A stretch of DNA of 64,000 bases, from assembly GCA_003667245.1 (NCBI GenBank), contig RCNN01000042.1, positions 1 through 64,000 of the forward strand, in the 5' to 3' direction. The notes beneath the pieces were generated by a model, which searched no databases, was not told where the DNA came from, and saw only the letters and a list, made by a program, of their open reading frames with translations. This document shows positions 1 to 12,296 of the stretch, in pieces (the first letter of the stretch is position 1; each line of letters starts with the position of its first letter). The DNA is from Heterostelium multicystogenum. Taxonomy: Eukaryota > Evosea > Eumycetozoa > Acytosteliales > Acytosteliaceae. A program made the translations under genes and the position numbers.

Positions 1-219
1 CAGCATACCACCGGTAGAGCGCCTTGTTGACTGCACCTGGTCCGGGTAGAAGAACACGGTTGCATTGGTTTGGTCAGACTCCTCAGCGGTGTCGAACGTG
101 TCGAATATGCTGAATATAACCGACTGACTGTTTAGTTGAATGAGCGGTGCGTCTTCATCCTGCTCTTTTCTCTGCTCTTTCTTTGACTGAGGACTTTGTA
201 CATTTCTGGTAGAATTCAT
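1..219 (-). CDS. N-terminus of a possible CCZ1/HPS4/INTU-type longin protein (partial)
   Basis: Seen: the reverse strand is open for 73 codons from an ATG at 219 to the window edge, so only the N-terminus is present. A polar head (about residues 1-30, rich in K, Q and E) is followed by an alternating hydrophobic stretch with the pattern VIFSIFDTFD, then acidic residues, then ATVFFYPDQV. Inference: an acidic loop followed by a strand ending in FYP resembles the first longin domain of the CCZ1/HPS4/INTU group, whose members act in GEF complexes for Rab GTPases. The match is short and was made by eye. The ATG is the first in frame and lies next to A+T-rich non-coding DNA. No frameshift is needed. 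Confidence 0.4.
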   Translation of the reverse strand, partial: MNSTRNVQSPQSKKEQRKEQDEDAPLIQLNSQSVIFSIFDTFDTAEESDQTNATVFFYPDQVQSTRRSTGGML

Positions 220-968
220 CTCCAAATCTCAAACTCTACCCTTAACTTAAAGGTAACTAATAACTACTGATCGACCAATAATAAACTAAAATAAAAATGA
301 CAATGATATTCCTATTCTAATTAATAATTCGGAAAATTACTATTACTTTTGTTTTTATTGGTGTGGGCCTGCAAAAATTGAAAATTCACAAACATTATTG
401 ACAACCACCCCTCATCTAAAGATTACCAGTGGTTGATTGATTGATTGATTGATTTGATGATTGATTGATTGATTGATTGATTCTGAATGTACTTACTACA
501 TACTCCATTCGATATGTATATAAACATCTTGGACCTACAACTTAGTAGATTTTATTTAACCTTGATCCTTCATATTCTTGGATAGATTTTAATCCCCTAT
601 TTGATTAATTGTAAGAATTTAATCAAACTCTACTAAATATTTTGAACTCAAGTTTCAAATTCACCATTGAATTGGAACCTATTCTCAATAACTAACTTTG
701 CTCCAATATGTCATTTAACCAAATACAAAATTAATAATAAATCTTTTTAAAGTAAATTTCCAATTATAATGATATCTAAATTCTTAGGCTAGTATTATCA
801 AAGAATGAAATAAAAATATTGACACCAATCATCCCTTAGTTAATTAAATCTCAATTCAATCCTATTCCATTTAATATGTAAAGGTATATATAATGTATAT
901 TTTATAGTAATAAAAGATTTCTTGGAGAGTTTTCATCCTGTGAAGATTCATCTCCTGAGTTTGGGCTA
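220..968. other. A+T-rich intergenic region
   Basis: This 750-base gap holds the upstream region of the leftward gene ending at the left edge and the 3' flank of the DENN gene. It contains a GATT microsatellite and no open frame of coding character. I saw no RNA gene in it. Confidence 0.6.
432..482. repeat. GATT/TTGA tetranucleotide microsatellite
   Basis: About twelve GATT units, interrupted once by a GATTTGAT variant. Tetranucleotide tracts of this kind are common between dictyostelid genes. No function is implied. Confidence 0.9.
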
Positions 969-3900
969 TTAATATTTTTGTTGTGGATTAAGATGCTGGT
1001 TTTGTTGTCGGTCATCTTTTTCCATGAGTTCCATGATTGGGTTGTGTGAGATTGAAAGTGGCGATTGTGATCGAGAGAGGTTAGATCTAACTGGAGTATT
1101 AATACTGCTGTTGTTACTGCTACCTGAGAAATCAAAGAAACGAATAACGATGGACCTTTCACTGATTTCTTTAAAATATTCTCTCAACTTGATCACTAAC
1201 ACTTCTGCTTCTACGATGACCAAACTCAAGTTTTTTCTTTCTAATTTCTGACAGTCCAAGAATGAAGTGAGGGTTCCATTGGTTCTTGCTCGACTGACGG
1301 CTAACGCTTCCATCTCTAACTTCTTCTTTGACTCTCGAAGCTCAGAGATGACTCCCTCCGAATCTTTCAGTTGCTGCTTGATAATATTCATATCTACGTT
1401 GACTTTGCTCTCACGCTTGCTGGCGAGACGCTGATACTCCATGAGAAAACTCCTTAGATTTCTCTTCCATCTGTATAAGCGACTCGAGCTTTTCGATCTG
1501 CTATATTTGCGGGTGTCTCTCCTGCACCGAGAGCATCACTCTCACTGCATTAACAGCAAACATTGAGATTGGAAAAAACTGTGTGAAGAAATTCTGATAG
1601 TTTTTCCGGAAGACACTCCACAACTGCTTGTAGTGATCTTCGAGGAAGTGGATGCTCTGCTTGTTGAGCAGCTCAATGGACGATGGTGCATCAATGGTTG
1701 TGTTTGGTCTGGTCGTGTACATTATTGTTGATGCAAGTGATGACTCCACTGCTGATCTGCTCGACCAATCCAGCTGTGGTAGTCGTGAAACGCTGACATT
1801 ACTTCCTGTACGTATCTATTCTTAAGGTGATCGTACGGGATGATTGACTGCAGCTTGAACGTTTCCTTTCTACGCACAATCAAAGTATCCAACAATTTCT
1901 TTGAACCAGGCAGTTGTGGTACACTGCTATGGTTATAGGGTAATATTAATTTCTTATTATCGATATCTACAATTAAATAATCCTTTTTGGTTGACAATAT
2001 ATCAGCGGGTATTTCTTTTATTCCAATTAGGAAATGGGACTTTTCAGAGGTCCAGTTAGTAAGCTTGGATCATATTCCTAAGTCTAGTATTTGAATGTAT
2101 TGGCTACTTACATGGAGCGTCTAAAGATTCAATTAAAGATTCTGGTAAAATAGGGATAAAACGAACACTGCCAAGTTAAATGGTTTTAACAATGGAATAA
2201 ATGAATATCTATATTTGGAAGTAATAGTAATTGGTAGGAATGTTTTCTACTGGGCGTTTCATTGCTATAAGAAAATTTCTGAACTACATACATAAAAGAT
2301 GAACAATTTCCTAAATTCTTTGAATAAACTAATATAGATCTTTCCATTAATGCGTATGCAAAAATGGTTATCATATCTTCTAAATTGATGGATTCGAATG
2401 AGGTGAATAGTGACCAATCGGCAATCAATCTATCCTCAGTTCCGTTCGGACAGTGGAAATCTGTCTTTAAATCTTGGCCAGGTATTTTAAATTGAATCTT
2501 CTCTCGAATCGTCTCCATATTTATATTATAGTACATATTAATAATATCCATTGTCGCAACGTTGGTCGGATCCTTCGATTGTGTCATTGCAAAAAGCAAT
2601 CAACATTCTCTCACGCTCTAAAACAGAATGAAGCACTTGGAAATGTAGTTGGAAAAAAGGGAATCTAGTTAATAAACAATATACTCTTGGTGCCAATAAA
2701 CTAGTTTGGTGTCCAAAGAATAAAGTTAGTGTATCGATCTGATAAGTGGATCACGAAACAACATACATCGAATTGATCTCTATTCAATTTCTTTCTTTCG
2801 GTTTGATTTGATTCTTTTGGTTCATGTTCTGTGTTTGGTTGCTCTGGTATAAATGTGGGAAGTGTCTAGATGGTTATATGGGAGATAAGATTAGACTCGT
2901 AAAGACTTGCCAAAATCGATATTGTATAGTCCAAGTACTTACACTAACTTCCTCTTCTTTGACTATACATATACCATAGTAAAGGGTGGATGCGGTGTTT
3001 AAAAAGAAATACGAATGAATGATCAGGATTGAGAAGATGTGAGAGATTGCAAAATGCTATTTGGTTCAGTGATGAATAGGATGATGATCTCTGCGAAGAT
3101 CTCGATTCAATTCCGTTGGGGAAGCAAAAGTCGACGATCATGTCGTTGGGGAGAGGTACACCCTCTGGGTATGTGTAGAGGAATCTGTGGTTGATGCTTT
3201 TGTCGCTCGTCGTGTGCGGTGCACTTCAAGTCCATATTCGCTGGCAGTCCGACGACAATGAAGTGGTCAAACACTGCGCCAACCCTCGAAAGGGCGTACA
3301 CCGCCAACTAAAGGTCCCTGCACCGTTGATATCCTGTTCATTCAGCATCTTCAGCTCGTTTACGTTACCTAGTGTTATAGGTGGAACCGACTCCTTGAGT
3401 GCATCTCTCAAGCTTGAAACCTTCGCCTCCTGCTTCTGTTCCTGTGGTGGTTGCTTCGGCTCGACCACTATATTCGCACCATTGACGGCAGCTTGGTTGC
3501 CATTGGCATTACTGTTGCTGCTGATGACTCTGTTGTTGAGGCTGTGTCTCTGAGACTCGGTGAGCAGCATTGATAGATTGGGTGCAGATCTTGAGAGTGA
3601 GATCGATGACATGTGATTGAGAGGGTCGTCTTCGCATCGGGTGGTGCTGTTCTTTAAAGCTTGCTGTAGCAGTGTAGGTGGTGAAGAGGGTGTCACTGAG
3701 AATGCAGGAATGACGCCACTGTCGCCACTGACGTGACTATGGCCACCATCATCATCAATGCTGTTGGCAGACAAAGAGGTGGGTGAGCACTGCAAACTAT
3801 TGTAGGCTGTGCTGGGCTCTGATTTAGAATGACCCGCCAATAGGGGTGGTGACTTCTCTAAAGGTTCATCTAGGTTGCATTTGCCAAGTGTGGTTGAAAG

Positions 3901-4235
3901 GTTGTTGGTTTTGTTTCGCAGCAACACAGGCGATGGTGACTCTGGTTCTACAGCTTCTTTTTGCTCCTGTTGCTGCTCTTGCTGTGGTTGCGATGATTCT
4001 TGTTCCTTACTACTTTCGACAATATTACTGCTACAATCTACGGTGACAGTATTTGCATTTGCAGTATTTGGGATAGTTGTATACTCAACGTCAGAGGTTG
4101 TTGTGGTAGTAGTGGTGGTGTAGTGGTGGCTGTGGTAATATTACTAGATTGAGTAGTTTCCTCAGTAGTAACTACATTCTCTGTTTCAGTAATATGCTCA
4201 CTAGTCTCTGAAGGTGCAACACACGGCTCACTCAT
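969..4235 (-). CDS. DENN-domain protein (probable Rab GEF)
   Basis: Reads leftward from ATG 4235. A Ser/Thr/Gln-rich head of ~300 residues is followed by a uDENN part (FDHFIVVGLP near 3290, DFCFPNG near 3120, TASTLYYG near 2985). Next comes a core DENN part (CLLTRFPFF and QLHFQVLHSVL near 2650, RLIADWS near 2420, NLEDMITIFAYALMERSI near 2340), then LPESLIESLDAP and PFLIGI, and a dDENN/coiled-coil C-terminus ending near 969. DENN proteins are exchange factors for Rab GTPases on membranes; the particular Rab cannot be inferred. Introns are visible near 2895-2940, 2705-2760 and 2030-2115. The reading frame breaks at several points (near 4105, 3290, 3140, 3000 and 1480), mostly at short repeats, which suggests assembly indels. 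The stop could instead lie at 902 if one more indel is present. Confidence 0.8.
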
Positions 4236-5079
4236 TTTTATTCCCAAGCCAAATAAATATCTATAAACGACTCAACGACTACTCGCTACTATTACTACTA
4301 CTCTACGACAACTATTATCACTACTACTATATTTAGTTAAAACAGGTGTACGTATACCAATGCTGACGTGAATAATGATTTATAATATTCCCAACACAAA
4401 CAAACACACTTATCTTTCTTTTTATCTAAATTATCTAAAACCATAGATGTGACTGTTAACTCTATATATATGACTGTGACGGTTGTTTATTTATTTTTGT
4501 TGTTACTGCTGTTGTTGTCGTTGTTGTTGTTTGTTTAATACTAACTAATAATAATAACACAAAAATAGAAAACAAAAAAAACAAAAAGGATTCATCCTGC
4601 TTTACAGAGTCAGCAAATTAATTTTAGTGCAAAGATTTTAAAAAATTTCTGTTTAGAGTTTGTTTACCTCTTACACAAAAAACTCATCACATTTGGGTGT
4701 TTCAAAAAACTTGATTGAAATCAACCAAACACTCGATCATAATATTACAATTCAAAAAGAAGAAAGAAAGAAAGAAAGAAAGAGATTGATTGAATCAATT
4801 GAAACTTTGTATCTATTTTATTAGGCGTTCAAATTATTCTTTCGAACGCCAAGACCTTTGAATGACTATAGATGAACATCTCGAACTAATCTACTTCTAC
4901 TACTACTCTAAGAATTGAAATTAAAATTAGTATTACTGGTTGTTAAAAAGCACTTTACATTCATCATCCAAGTGTTTCCAATAAAACAAATATTTCAAAG
5001 GGAATTAAAGAGCCAATAGGAGTCAGTAACTTGATTAACAATTAAAAGAAGACAAAAAGATACAAATAAGTGGAATATT
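4236..5079. other. Upstream region of the DENN gene, no gene seen
   Basis: A+T-rich DNA between the DENN gene start and the left BP74 duplication. It contains a GAAA microsatellite at about 4759-4784 and a 7-bp inverted repeat, GGCGTTC at 4824-4830 and GAACGCC at 4844-4850, with a 13-base loop. No coding frame was found. Confidence 0.55.
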
Positions 5080-5232
5080 GATAAATATTTAAATGTTAAC
5101 ATTTAAATCATTATCATTCATTGGATGGTTACTCATTACTAATATTATTTATTTGAACCAATGTTATGGTTGTGACTATCATCATGGTAGATAAAAATAT
5201 ATGATCCAAGAAACTAGTAACTAGTTAAATAG

Positions 5233-5486
5233 CACACTTTTGAACTTCTTGATATATATATAATATAAATGTTAAAGCCACGTGAATACACAAATAAATA
5301 CACACACACATTAGAACTTCTTTGATATATGCATGAATTAATTAGAACAACTTTCATTGTTATTTTAATGGTAGTTAGATAGATGGATGGATAGATTACA
5401 AACAATCATAGGTGGTTTTTAAATCAGTGGTGTGATAAGTTAGGAATAGGCTATCCTTACACCAAACACACATTAGAACTTCTTTG
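5233..5486 (+). promoter_or_regulatory. Repeated CACACATTAGAACTTCTTTG motif upstream of BP74 gene
   Basis: Two identical copies of CACACATTAGAACTTCTTTG lie at 5305-5324 and 5467-5486, and a divergent one (CACACTTTTGAACTTCTTG) at 5233-5251. They sit about 140-395 bases before the ATG. All three recur at matching positions upstream of the inverted paralogue. CA-rich elements are known in Dictyostelium developmental promoters; a role here is inference. Confidence 0.5.
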
Positions 5487-5627
5487 TATTTCAATTTAGG
5501 TGAATGTAATAATTATAATAATTGTGCAATTATATTTATAATTAAAAGTATGGTAAATGTAAAAGTATAAATAGGATATGAAATTTCATAGTATATCCAT
5601 TATTTAATACAAGTATCAAAAGGTAAA

Positions 5628-6113
5628 ATGAAAACATCAAGTATTCTCTTATTGGTTCTCTCAGCTGTCCTGTTTATGATGGTGGTCTCTGGTGAAAGCG
5701 CCTATTTCGAAATGACCGATCATGCTAGACATAAGTTTATTTTCAAATTGGACGACCCTCTAAAGATTAAACATGCAAGAGATTTGCTAAAAGGAAACGA
5801 AAAGGATCGAATTCACGTGATGGGAAGAATCAAAAAGAGACCTGCAGATTACAATCCACAATACTCATTCCATTTAGATCCCGATACCATTACATTCTTT
5901 GATATGGCAATTGAAGTTTGCGATGCAGGAATTCAATATGTTGAAGATCATCTTGATGAAGCATGTGGAGCTGTAAGTGTATATTTAAAAATACAATTCA
6001 ATCAATAATGCAAACACTTTATACTGATTTCAATTGAATCATTTTTTTAGTTCTTACCAGGTTGTTTCTGGTGTCCTTGGGCAAGTAGATTAGTTACAGA
6101 GGTTCATCCATAA
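5628..6113 (+). CDS. Small secreted BP74-N-type protein, left copy
   Basis: Two exons, 5628-5972 and 6051-6113, joined across a GTAAGT...TTTTTTTAG intron in phase 0, giving about 135 residues. The start is the ATG followed by KTSSILLLVLSAVL, a clear signal peptide of roughly 23 residues with an S-G-E-S cleavage region. The mature part begins YFEMTDHARHKFIFKL and includes HVMGRIKKRPADYNPQYSFH, a DPDTITFFDMAIEVCDAGI block and a final LPGCFWCPWASRLV motif. This order matches the family I know as the BP74 N-terminal domain, found in bacteria, fungi and amoebae; its biochemical role is not clear to me. Unlike the right copy, this copy has no frameshift. A second gene of nearly the same sequence lies at 26642-27128 on the other strand. 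Confidence 0.8.
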
Positions 6114-6237
6114 ACATTCTATCTTTATCACACTTCTATTGTTATGCATTTCAAAAAAAGAATAACTATTCGAACAAAATAAATAAATAGATCCAAAAGT
6201 TTAAATTAATTGATTGATTTCTTTGGTTGACTATGAT

Positions 6238-6280
6238 AAGATTTGAAGACAGATTCCCACTGTCTGAACCGGAAAATAGG
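6238..6280 (+). pseudogene. Relic of a DENN-gene exon (left)
   Basis: The stretch AAGATTTGAAGACAGATTCC and what follows resembles, on this strand, the coding strand of the DENN gene exon near 2475-2435 (encoding DLKTDFHCPNG). Only about 43 bases remain and they are not part of a functional frame. The same relic, longer, follows the right BP74 copy. Confidence 0.6.
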
Positions 6281-6538
6281 TGAACATTCTTTTATTTATT
6301 ATATTCATAATTATAAACTTAACTTCAAATTTTTATTTATTTATTTAAAAATTGTTGTTGTCGACAAATTTATTTTTGTTTTAATAATTGGAAAACGCGC
6401 AATTATTGTTGAACATTTAATTCATACTATCTTATTTAGTTTGTTATTGATTGTTTAGTTAGTTATCACCGCCCCCCTCTTATAACTATAATATAATAAT
6501 AATAATAATAATAGTAATACAACACAAGAAGAACAACA

Positions 6539-8582
6539 ATGACTACGACTCCCCCCACATCAACTACAACTACAACTAGCTCAGCAATTCATCAGTTTAA
6601 CAATATATCACTTGGTGGTAGAATTGGTGGTGTAAGTTCATACTGTTACAGCTGTCGAAAGATAGCGTGAAGTGAGAGATAATCGAACTAGTTGTATTTA
6701 CAATTATGTGTTTTTTGTGTTTTTTTGTTTTTTGAAATCTCTAGACTAGGGGTATTTTAAAGATAAATGTATCTGGTTTAGCTTGGAAATCAGAGGCCGG
6801 TAGAAGTGAAACTGTTACAGCAGAGGATATTCAGAATGCTAATTGGATTAGAGTCACTCCAAAGTTGTATCAATTGAATCTTGCTGTAAAGGGTGGTACT
6901 CAAGTGAAGTTCGATGGTTTCAGAGAGCAGGTAACAATCAACTAATGCGATTTGATAACAGGAAATTCAAGCTCAACTTACATAACATCTATCATATAAA
7001 TATAGGACTATGATTTTCTAAAGAAGTTCATCTCAGAGAATTACAATCTCGAATTGGCAGTCAAAGAACTTTCAACTAAAGGATCAAACTTTGGTATTGC
7101 CAAAGTCACTAGCTCAATGGTATCATTCCAAATCGACAAGAATACAGCATTCGAATTCCCAATTTCAGATATCAGTCAATCGATTATCAATGCCAATAAC
7201 AAGAATGAATTGACTATAGAGTTTCTTCACGACTCCACTTTGGACGAAGTCGATGAGTCGATTGTAGAACTTCGTTTCTTCGCACCCACCCGCCAAATCA
7301 AGGAGGGTGACGAGCACGAGGAAACTGAGGATCCAATCCAAGATTTCCAAGACACTCTACTACGTAAATCGGATATTTCAAATGTAGGAAAGAGCATTGT
7401 GGTACTCAACGATATTCACTTCCTCACACCAAGAGGTCGTTTCGATATTGAAATGTATCCAACATTCCTTCGTCTTCATGGTAAGACTCATGACTACAAG
7501 GTTTCTTACGACACCATTTCAAAACTTTTCCAACTCCCAAGACAAGATCAAAGCCACATGTTCTTTGTTATTTCTCTAGATCCACCCGTACGTCAAGGTA
7601 AAACCAAATACAACCATCTCGTTATTCAACTATCCAAAGATACACAATTGTCCAAAGAAAAAGAAACCACCTTGCATCTTAACTTATCACCGTAAGTAGA
7701 CTTCTTGACAGTATGCATACTGAGTCAGGGCAGAACCCAATGACTAATCACTGTTACTTATTAATACAGAGAGGCACAGGAGAAATATAAAGACAAACTT
7801 TCACCAACTATGGAAGGAACCTTCTATGTTATCGTGCGTAGAATTCTTACATCTTTGACTGGAAACAAAATCATTGTACCTGGAAACTTCCAATCATGTA
7901 ATCAATCAAACTCTATTAAATGTTCACTTAAAGCAAACGAAGGATATCTCTACCCACTGGACAGATCGTTCTTCTTCATCCACAAACCACCAACCTACAT
8001 TAAATTTACTGATATCCAGATTGTCGAGTTCTCTCGTGCACCTGTAGCCATTGGTTCAAGAAATACATCAAACAGTCGTACATTTGATCTCAACATCACA
8101 TTGAAGGATTCAACTACCATTCAATTTACAAATATTTTAAAGTACATATTAATATCCACTATCACTAAAGAAGCCATCATAAGAACATGCATACTAATCA
8201 ATCTTATCTTCTATTTCTGTTAACAGGGACGAATACAGCTTATTGTTTAACTTTATTCAAAATAAGCAAATTAAGATTGCTACTCCTGAACAAAATGTAA
8301 GTATAACATTGTCTTCAGTTGGTTACATAATACTAATCGCTCATTATGAATAGGTTTCAAATATGCGTATGATGGACGCACAAGATGATGATTCAGAAGA
8401 CGAAGACTATGAACCTTCAGAAGAAGAGTATGTTGTTCAAACATTTAAAAATTGTTATTGTATCACCTATACTAATCAATTTATTACTATTAAGATCATC
8501 TGACGAGGAAGAAGAAGAAGAAGAGGAATCTGAAGAATCGGAATCAGAGAAGAAATCAAAGAAGAAACAAAAGAAAGAATAA
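6539..8582 (+). CDS. ssrp1: FACT complex subunit SSRP1 (Pob3-like, no HMG box)
   Basis: Seven exons join cleanly: 6539-6631, 6745-6930, 7006-7691, 7770-8141, 8227-8296, 8354-8427 and 8495-8582. A Thr-rich start is followed by the SSRP1 N-terminal domain (GGRIGG, SGLAWKSEAGRSETV), then paired PH-like domains with ELRFFAPT, GKSIVVLNDIHFLTPRGRFDIEM, TFYVIVRRIL and KANEGYLYPLDRSFFFIHKP. An acidic tail (SEDEDYEPSEEE) and a basic Lys-rich end close the protein. SSRP1 pairs with Spt16 as the histone chaperone FACT, which loosens nucleosomes in transcription and replication. The protein stops after the acidic/basic tail and carries no HMG box, as in yeast Pob3 and unlike animal SSRP1. No frameshift is needed in this gene. 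Confidence 0.93.
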
Positions 8583-8709
8583 ACTAACATATCGATTCGA
8601 ATTCAAGTTGTAATTACACTAAAAACATATGATTTAGATATCAAGCTAATTCGTTGATTGTTAAGCTCTGCTTATTTTTCTTATATATGTACAACACAAT
8701 TGTGCTTGC

Positions 8710-9417
8710 TTACTGCAATTGTGTACTTGTTGGTTTATTCTTAATTTCGTTATAAACTTTATATTCATCGGGATATGCATTTGCTATATGTGCATTTAAC
8801 TCATCCTTAAAACTCTGTAGTTATCATATTAGTATACGTTGAAGCGAACTTTAACCAATTGACTTGCTATGAGTGCAGTGTGTTGCTTATGAACTTACTT
8901 TAATAGATTCAATCTTTCCTTTGGTTCTCTCATTTGCAGCCAAGCAATTCTGTAAAGTTTCTTTAACATATAAATCAGGATTTTTACTCTGATCGATCAC
9001 TTTGAATATCTCCAAAGGTATCTCCATGTTGTCGAAAAGATTCTTTTGATTATCTACTTTTCTATATAATGATATGATTTTACCTCTTTTAATGAAGTGA
9101 TCCCGTAGATTAGTATCATTGTTGGTGAGTTCGTTATCTTATCTTATGATTGTTATCAATGCTTCATAGTGGAGAGCAGTTGACAACGATGATGCTGACG
9201 ATGATAATGTGATAACATACAACTTCTCAAATAGTAATGATTGACTCTGTGTTTGAAACTCTTCTACAACGATAATTGACTTTCTTAACTCTTCGACCAA
9301 CTCTTCAACGGTCATCATCAATTCTTGTGGATTGTTCTTTGTACTATCATCAGGCATTGTTATATCAGTCACCTGCTGTTGCTGCTGCTGCTGTTGAGTA
9401 TTATTTATTTCATCCAT
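8710..9417 (-). CDS. med10: Mediator complex subunit 10
   Basis: Reads leftward from ATG 9417. A Gln-run head is followed by VEELVEELRKSIIVVEEFQTQSQSL, then exons giving NELTNNDTNLRDHFIKR, MEIPLEIFKVIDQSKNPDLY, KETLQNCLAANERTKGKIESI and SFKDELNAHIANAYPDEYK, with the stop at 8710-8712. The IPLE(I/V)F...IDxGxNPxLY block is typical of Med10, which belongs to the Mediator middle module bridging activators and RNA polymerase II. Junctions at about 9065/9009 and 8898/8822 splice in frame. The first junction (near 9225/9130) has a good GTATGT donor, but its phase is off by one base, so an indel or an unseen splice choice is likely there. Family identity is strong despite this. Confidence 0.85.
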
Positions 9418-9818
9418 ATTTAATATCTTTCTATCTATCTAATCTGACGACAAATTAATTAAAACACCATTGATCTCAAAACCCAATCTAATCAATCATT
9501 TTTTTAAACCCAATTTGACTTAAATTGTAAATATAGCAAATATTAATAATACTGGAAGAAGCTCCCTAAGATTTCCTGTTCAAGTTGTGATTAGTTTGGT
9601 TTTTTCATTAATCCACAAATCCAGAGTTTATCTGTTTTGGAATTAAAAGTGGCTAATTAATAACTGGAAATCAGATTAAAAAGAAAACGACAACATGATG
9701 AGGTGGAAGTACCCTCTAGGTTATAACCAAATAAATAATAACCAAATGAGAAATATAATTATATATCTATATATCTATTAATTATCTATATTTATTTATT
9801 TATTTTACTTATTGTTGT
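9418..9818. other. Intergenic, no gene seen
   Basis: A+T-rich DNA between the Med10 start and the 3' end of the mitochondrial carrier gene. It presumably holds the Med10 promoter. No coding frame or structured RNA was recognised. Confidence 0.5.
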
Positions 9819-12091
9819 TTATTTTTGATGGAAAGTACCAAACTTGTTCTCCATTTCTTGTACCTTCTCTACTGGGACACTTCTACGCAAAGTGTTCCAA
9901 TCTCTCTCTGAAATTGGGGCAGAGGTTGGTGGCTTGGGTGGAGCATGTGGCAACAAGTGCTTTTGCAACATCTCGTATGAGAGCAAAGTGACACCGAATT
10001 GTGGTGATGATCTGAATACACGAGCAACACAACCCTTGAAGAATGCACGGAAACCTTCTTCACGCCAGATCTTTTGGGCACAGTCACGAATACCATCGTA
10101 GGTTTGCTCTCCGGTCTTGGCCTTTACTTGGAGACGGGTCTTGATTACATCGGCTGGTGTTACCAAAGATGCAGCTGGAATACCGGCAACCATACCTGAG
10201 ATGAAGAGATCCTTTGGTGCGATGTTTCCATCCTTGTCGGCAAGCAAAGTCTTCATCTTAGCGTAAGCTGGGAAATAGATGGCAGAGAATGGGATATCAC
10301 GGAGCAAGCATGCACCGGCACCCTTGTAGAGACCAGAGATACCGAGCTCACGAACGATTTGCATGGCACTAGCACCCTTACCACCTTGGACTTGGAGACG
10401 AATCTTGACGATTTCCAATGGGTTGGTGAACATAACTTGAGAAGCACCAGCACCGGCACCAGCCAAAATTTCCAATGGGAGGTAGATCTCACCCTTGGAC
10501 TTGTCTCCAAACAAGTTACGGAGCAAGTCGTTGACAGTCAACTTGATAGCCTTCTCTGGGGCTACACCAACCAATTGTGGTCCAAGACCTCTATATAATC
10601 CAATGAAACCTTCGTTTCTGAATACTTTCTTGAAACAGTCCCAACTGTTGTTGTATATACGTTGAGATGGGTCGACAGCACGCTGATTTTGCATTCTAGT
10701 CTTGACCAAATCAATTGGGTAAACAGCAGTGGCACCAATGGCACCTGCAACTGAACCCAAAGCAAAGTTCTCAATGGACTCCCAAACCTGCTTGACGAAT
10801 CCCTTACCCATTGATCCGGTGGTGGATGCGCTGGCAGCATTCATGATTGGTACAATAGTGGGTGGGGTGGTGGACAAACCAGTTGCCTTTTCAAACTCGA
10901 CGACGTTAAGCTTACCGTCCTTGTTAAAGTCAAGAAGGTGGTAGATCAACTCAACTTCCATTGGAGTAATCTCAATGGAGGTGGTCTTTCTTGCCTCTTG
11001 AAGGAATTCCTCTTTGTTGATGTCCTCCTTAGAGTTTCTCAAAGCTGCAGCCTTCAACACTCTACCATAGGATGGAATATGCAACAACATGTCATTGCAT
11101 GCAACGAATTGAGAGTAGCTGACTTCGTCTGGGTGGCCAGAGGCAGCATTCAATTCGGAAACCGATTCCAATTTATTACGAATATACTCTGGAATTCTTC
11201 TGAGCTTAACTGAACTTAAAATCTTTGCAAACTGCTCTTTTGGAATGTATCCAGTCTTCTTTTTATCATGATATCTAAACTCTTGCCTATCAATAATAAG
11301 AATCAACCATACTTGTTAATATCAAGGACTTTTGATGGTCGCCTAGTCTGGCTGTCCGGACATACTTAACACGCTCCTGTTGGAAGTCCTTTAAAAGTTG
11401 GGTGAATTGACTGTAATTTAATTCGGACTCTCCGTTTCCAAAGTACAACTTGACCAATTCACAGTTAAAGTCGAATGGGATTGATGGATCTAAACTTGCA
11501 GATACAACATTTTGGAAATCATCTGAAATAAAAGTTAAAGTAGAATATGAATATCATAGATTCACCTCACCAGGTCGCTGCTCATTGATGCTTACTCTTT
11601 GAAACAGTTCCATTTCCGTCACGGTCAAACAATTTGAATGCCAAGAAGTACTCAGCCTCTGGCTTAGACATGAGCTCGTCGAACATTGCATATTCGTTGA
11701 AACTAATGTATCCAGTGTGATCGACATCTGCCATTTGGAAGAGAATCTTGAACTTGTCGGCATCAATGGTTGCCTTCAAAAGTTGAGCTCCGCTACCCTC
11801 AGTCTCTGGGGTGGTCAAAGCATTTAGGAAATCGTCTGCAGTCATATATCTTTCTCCATCAATAGTCTACAATCGCCATTGAAGTACATTGCAATTAGTA
11901 CACTGATCAATCTTCTCGTCTCGAAAGTTCAGGCTGTCCAATCTAAACTTACATGTGTGGCAAACTTGTTGAAGTTTTCCTTTTTGTTTTTGAAGGATAA
12001 TTTGCTTTGTCTTTTGGTCGTCATCAGCTAGAATTGATCCACCGAAAAGGGCAGCAAGAGTACCTGCAGCTGCAACACCTTTACCAAACAT
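9819..12091 (-). CDS. mcfO: Calcium-binding mitochondrial aspartate/glutamate-type carrier
   Basis: Four exons on the reverse strand: 12091-11953, 11866-11596, 11522-11366 and 11286-9819. The N-terminal half carries EF-hand loops ([39 protein letters not shown]) and the C-terminal half three mitochondrial carrier repeats with PxD/ExxK signatures ([30 protein letters not shown]). This is the SLC25A12/13 (aralar/citrin) architecture: a cytosolic-calcium-sensing exchanger in the inner mitochondrial membrane. D. discoideum has an orthologue named mcfO. The final exon is uninterrupted for about 490 codons. Exon 1 needs one base removed at an AAAAAGG run to stay in frame before the first splice (FNKFATH, then TIDGERY); the other junctions are clean. 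Confidence 0.92.
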
Positions 12092-12296
12092 CTCTTTAAT
12101 TTATTATTATTATTAATTATTGCAAGGTTAGTTAAACAAGTTGTTGTAAGTGAATGTGATTGAGTGAAAATTGAGTGAGTGGATGAGTGAGTAATTGATT
12201 GATTGGTTGAATTATAATGAAGACCAATTTAATTACTTTTCTTATCAAGATATAAGTTTTATTAATTAATGTACAAATAAGGTGGTGTTTTTTGAT

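Larger units (their letters stand above)
5080..6280. repeat. Left copy of a ~1.2 kb inverted duplication (BP74 segment)
   Basis: Read forward, this segment aligns by eye with the reverse complement of about 26496-27735. The match runs through the upstream DNA (shared blocks such as ATATGATCCAAGAAACTA and GGTGAATG), the whole two-exon BP74-type gene and its 3' flank. It ends in a short piece resembling a DENN exon. Divergence is clear in the upstream DNA, with several indels, and low in the coding region. Confidence 0.85.

Noticed and set aside
5214..5405. 63-codon - strand frame in the BP74 upstream region
   Set aside because: Tyr/Ile-rich, and not kept open in the duplicated copy, so unlikely to be coding.
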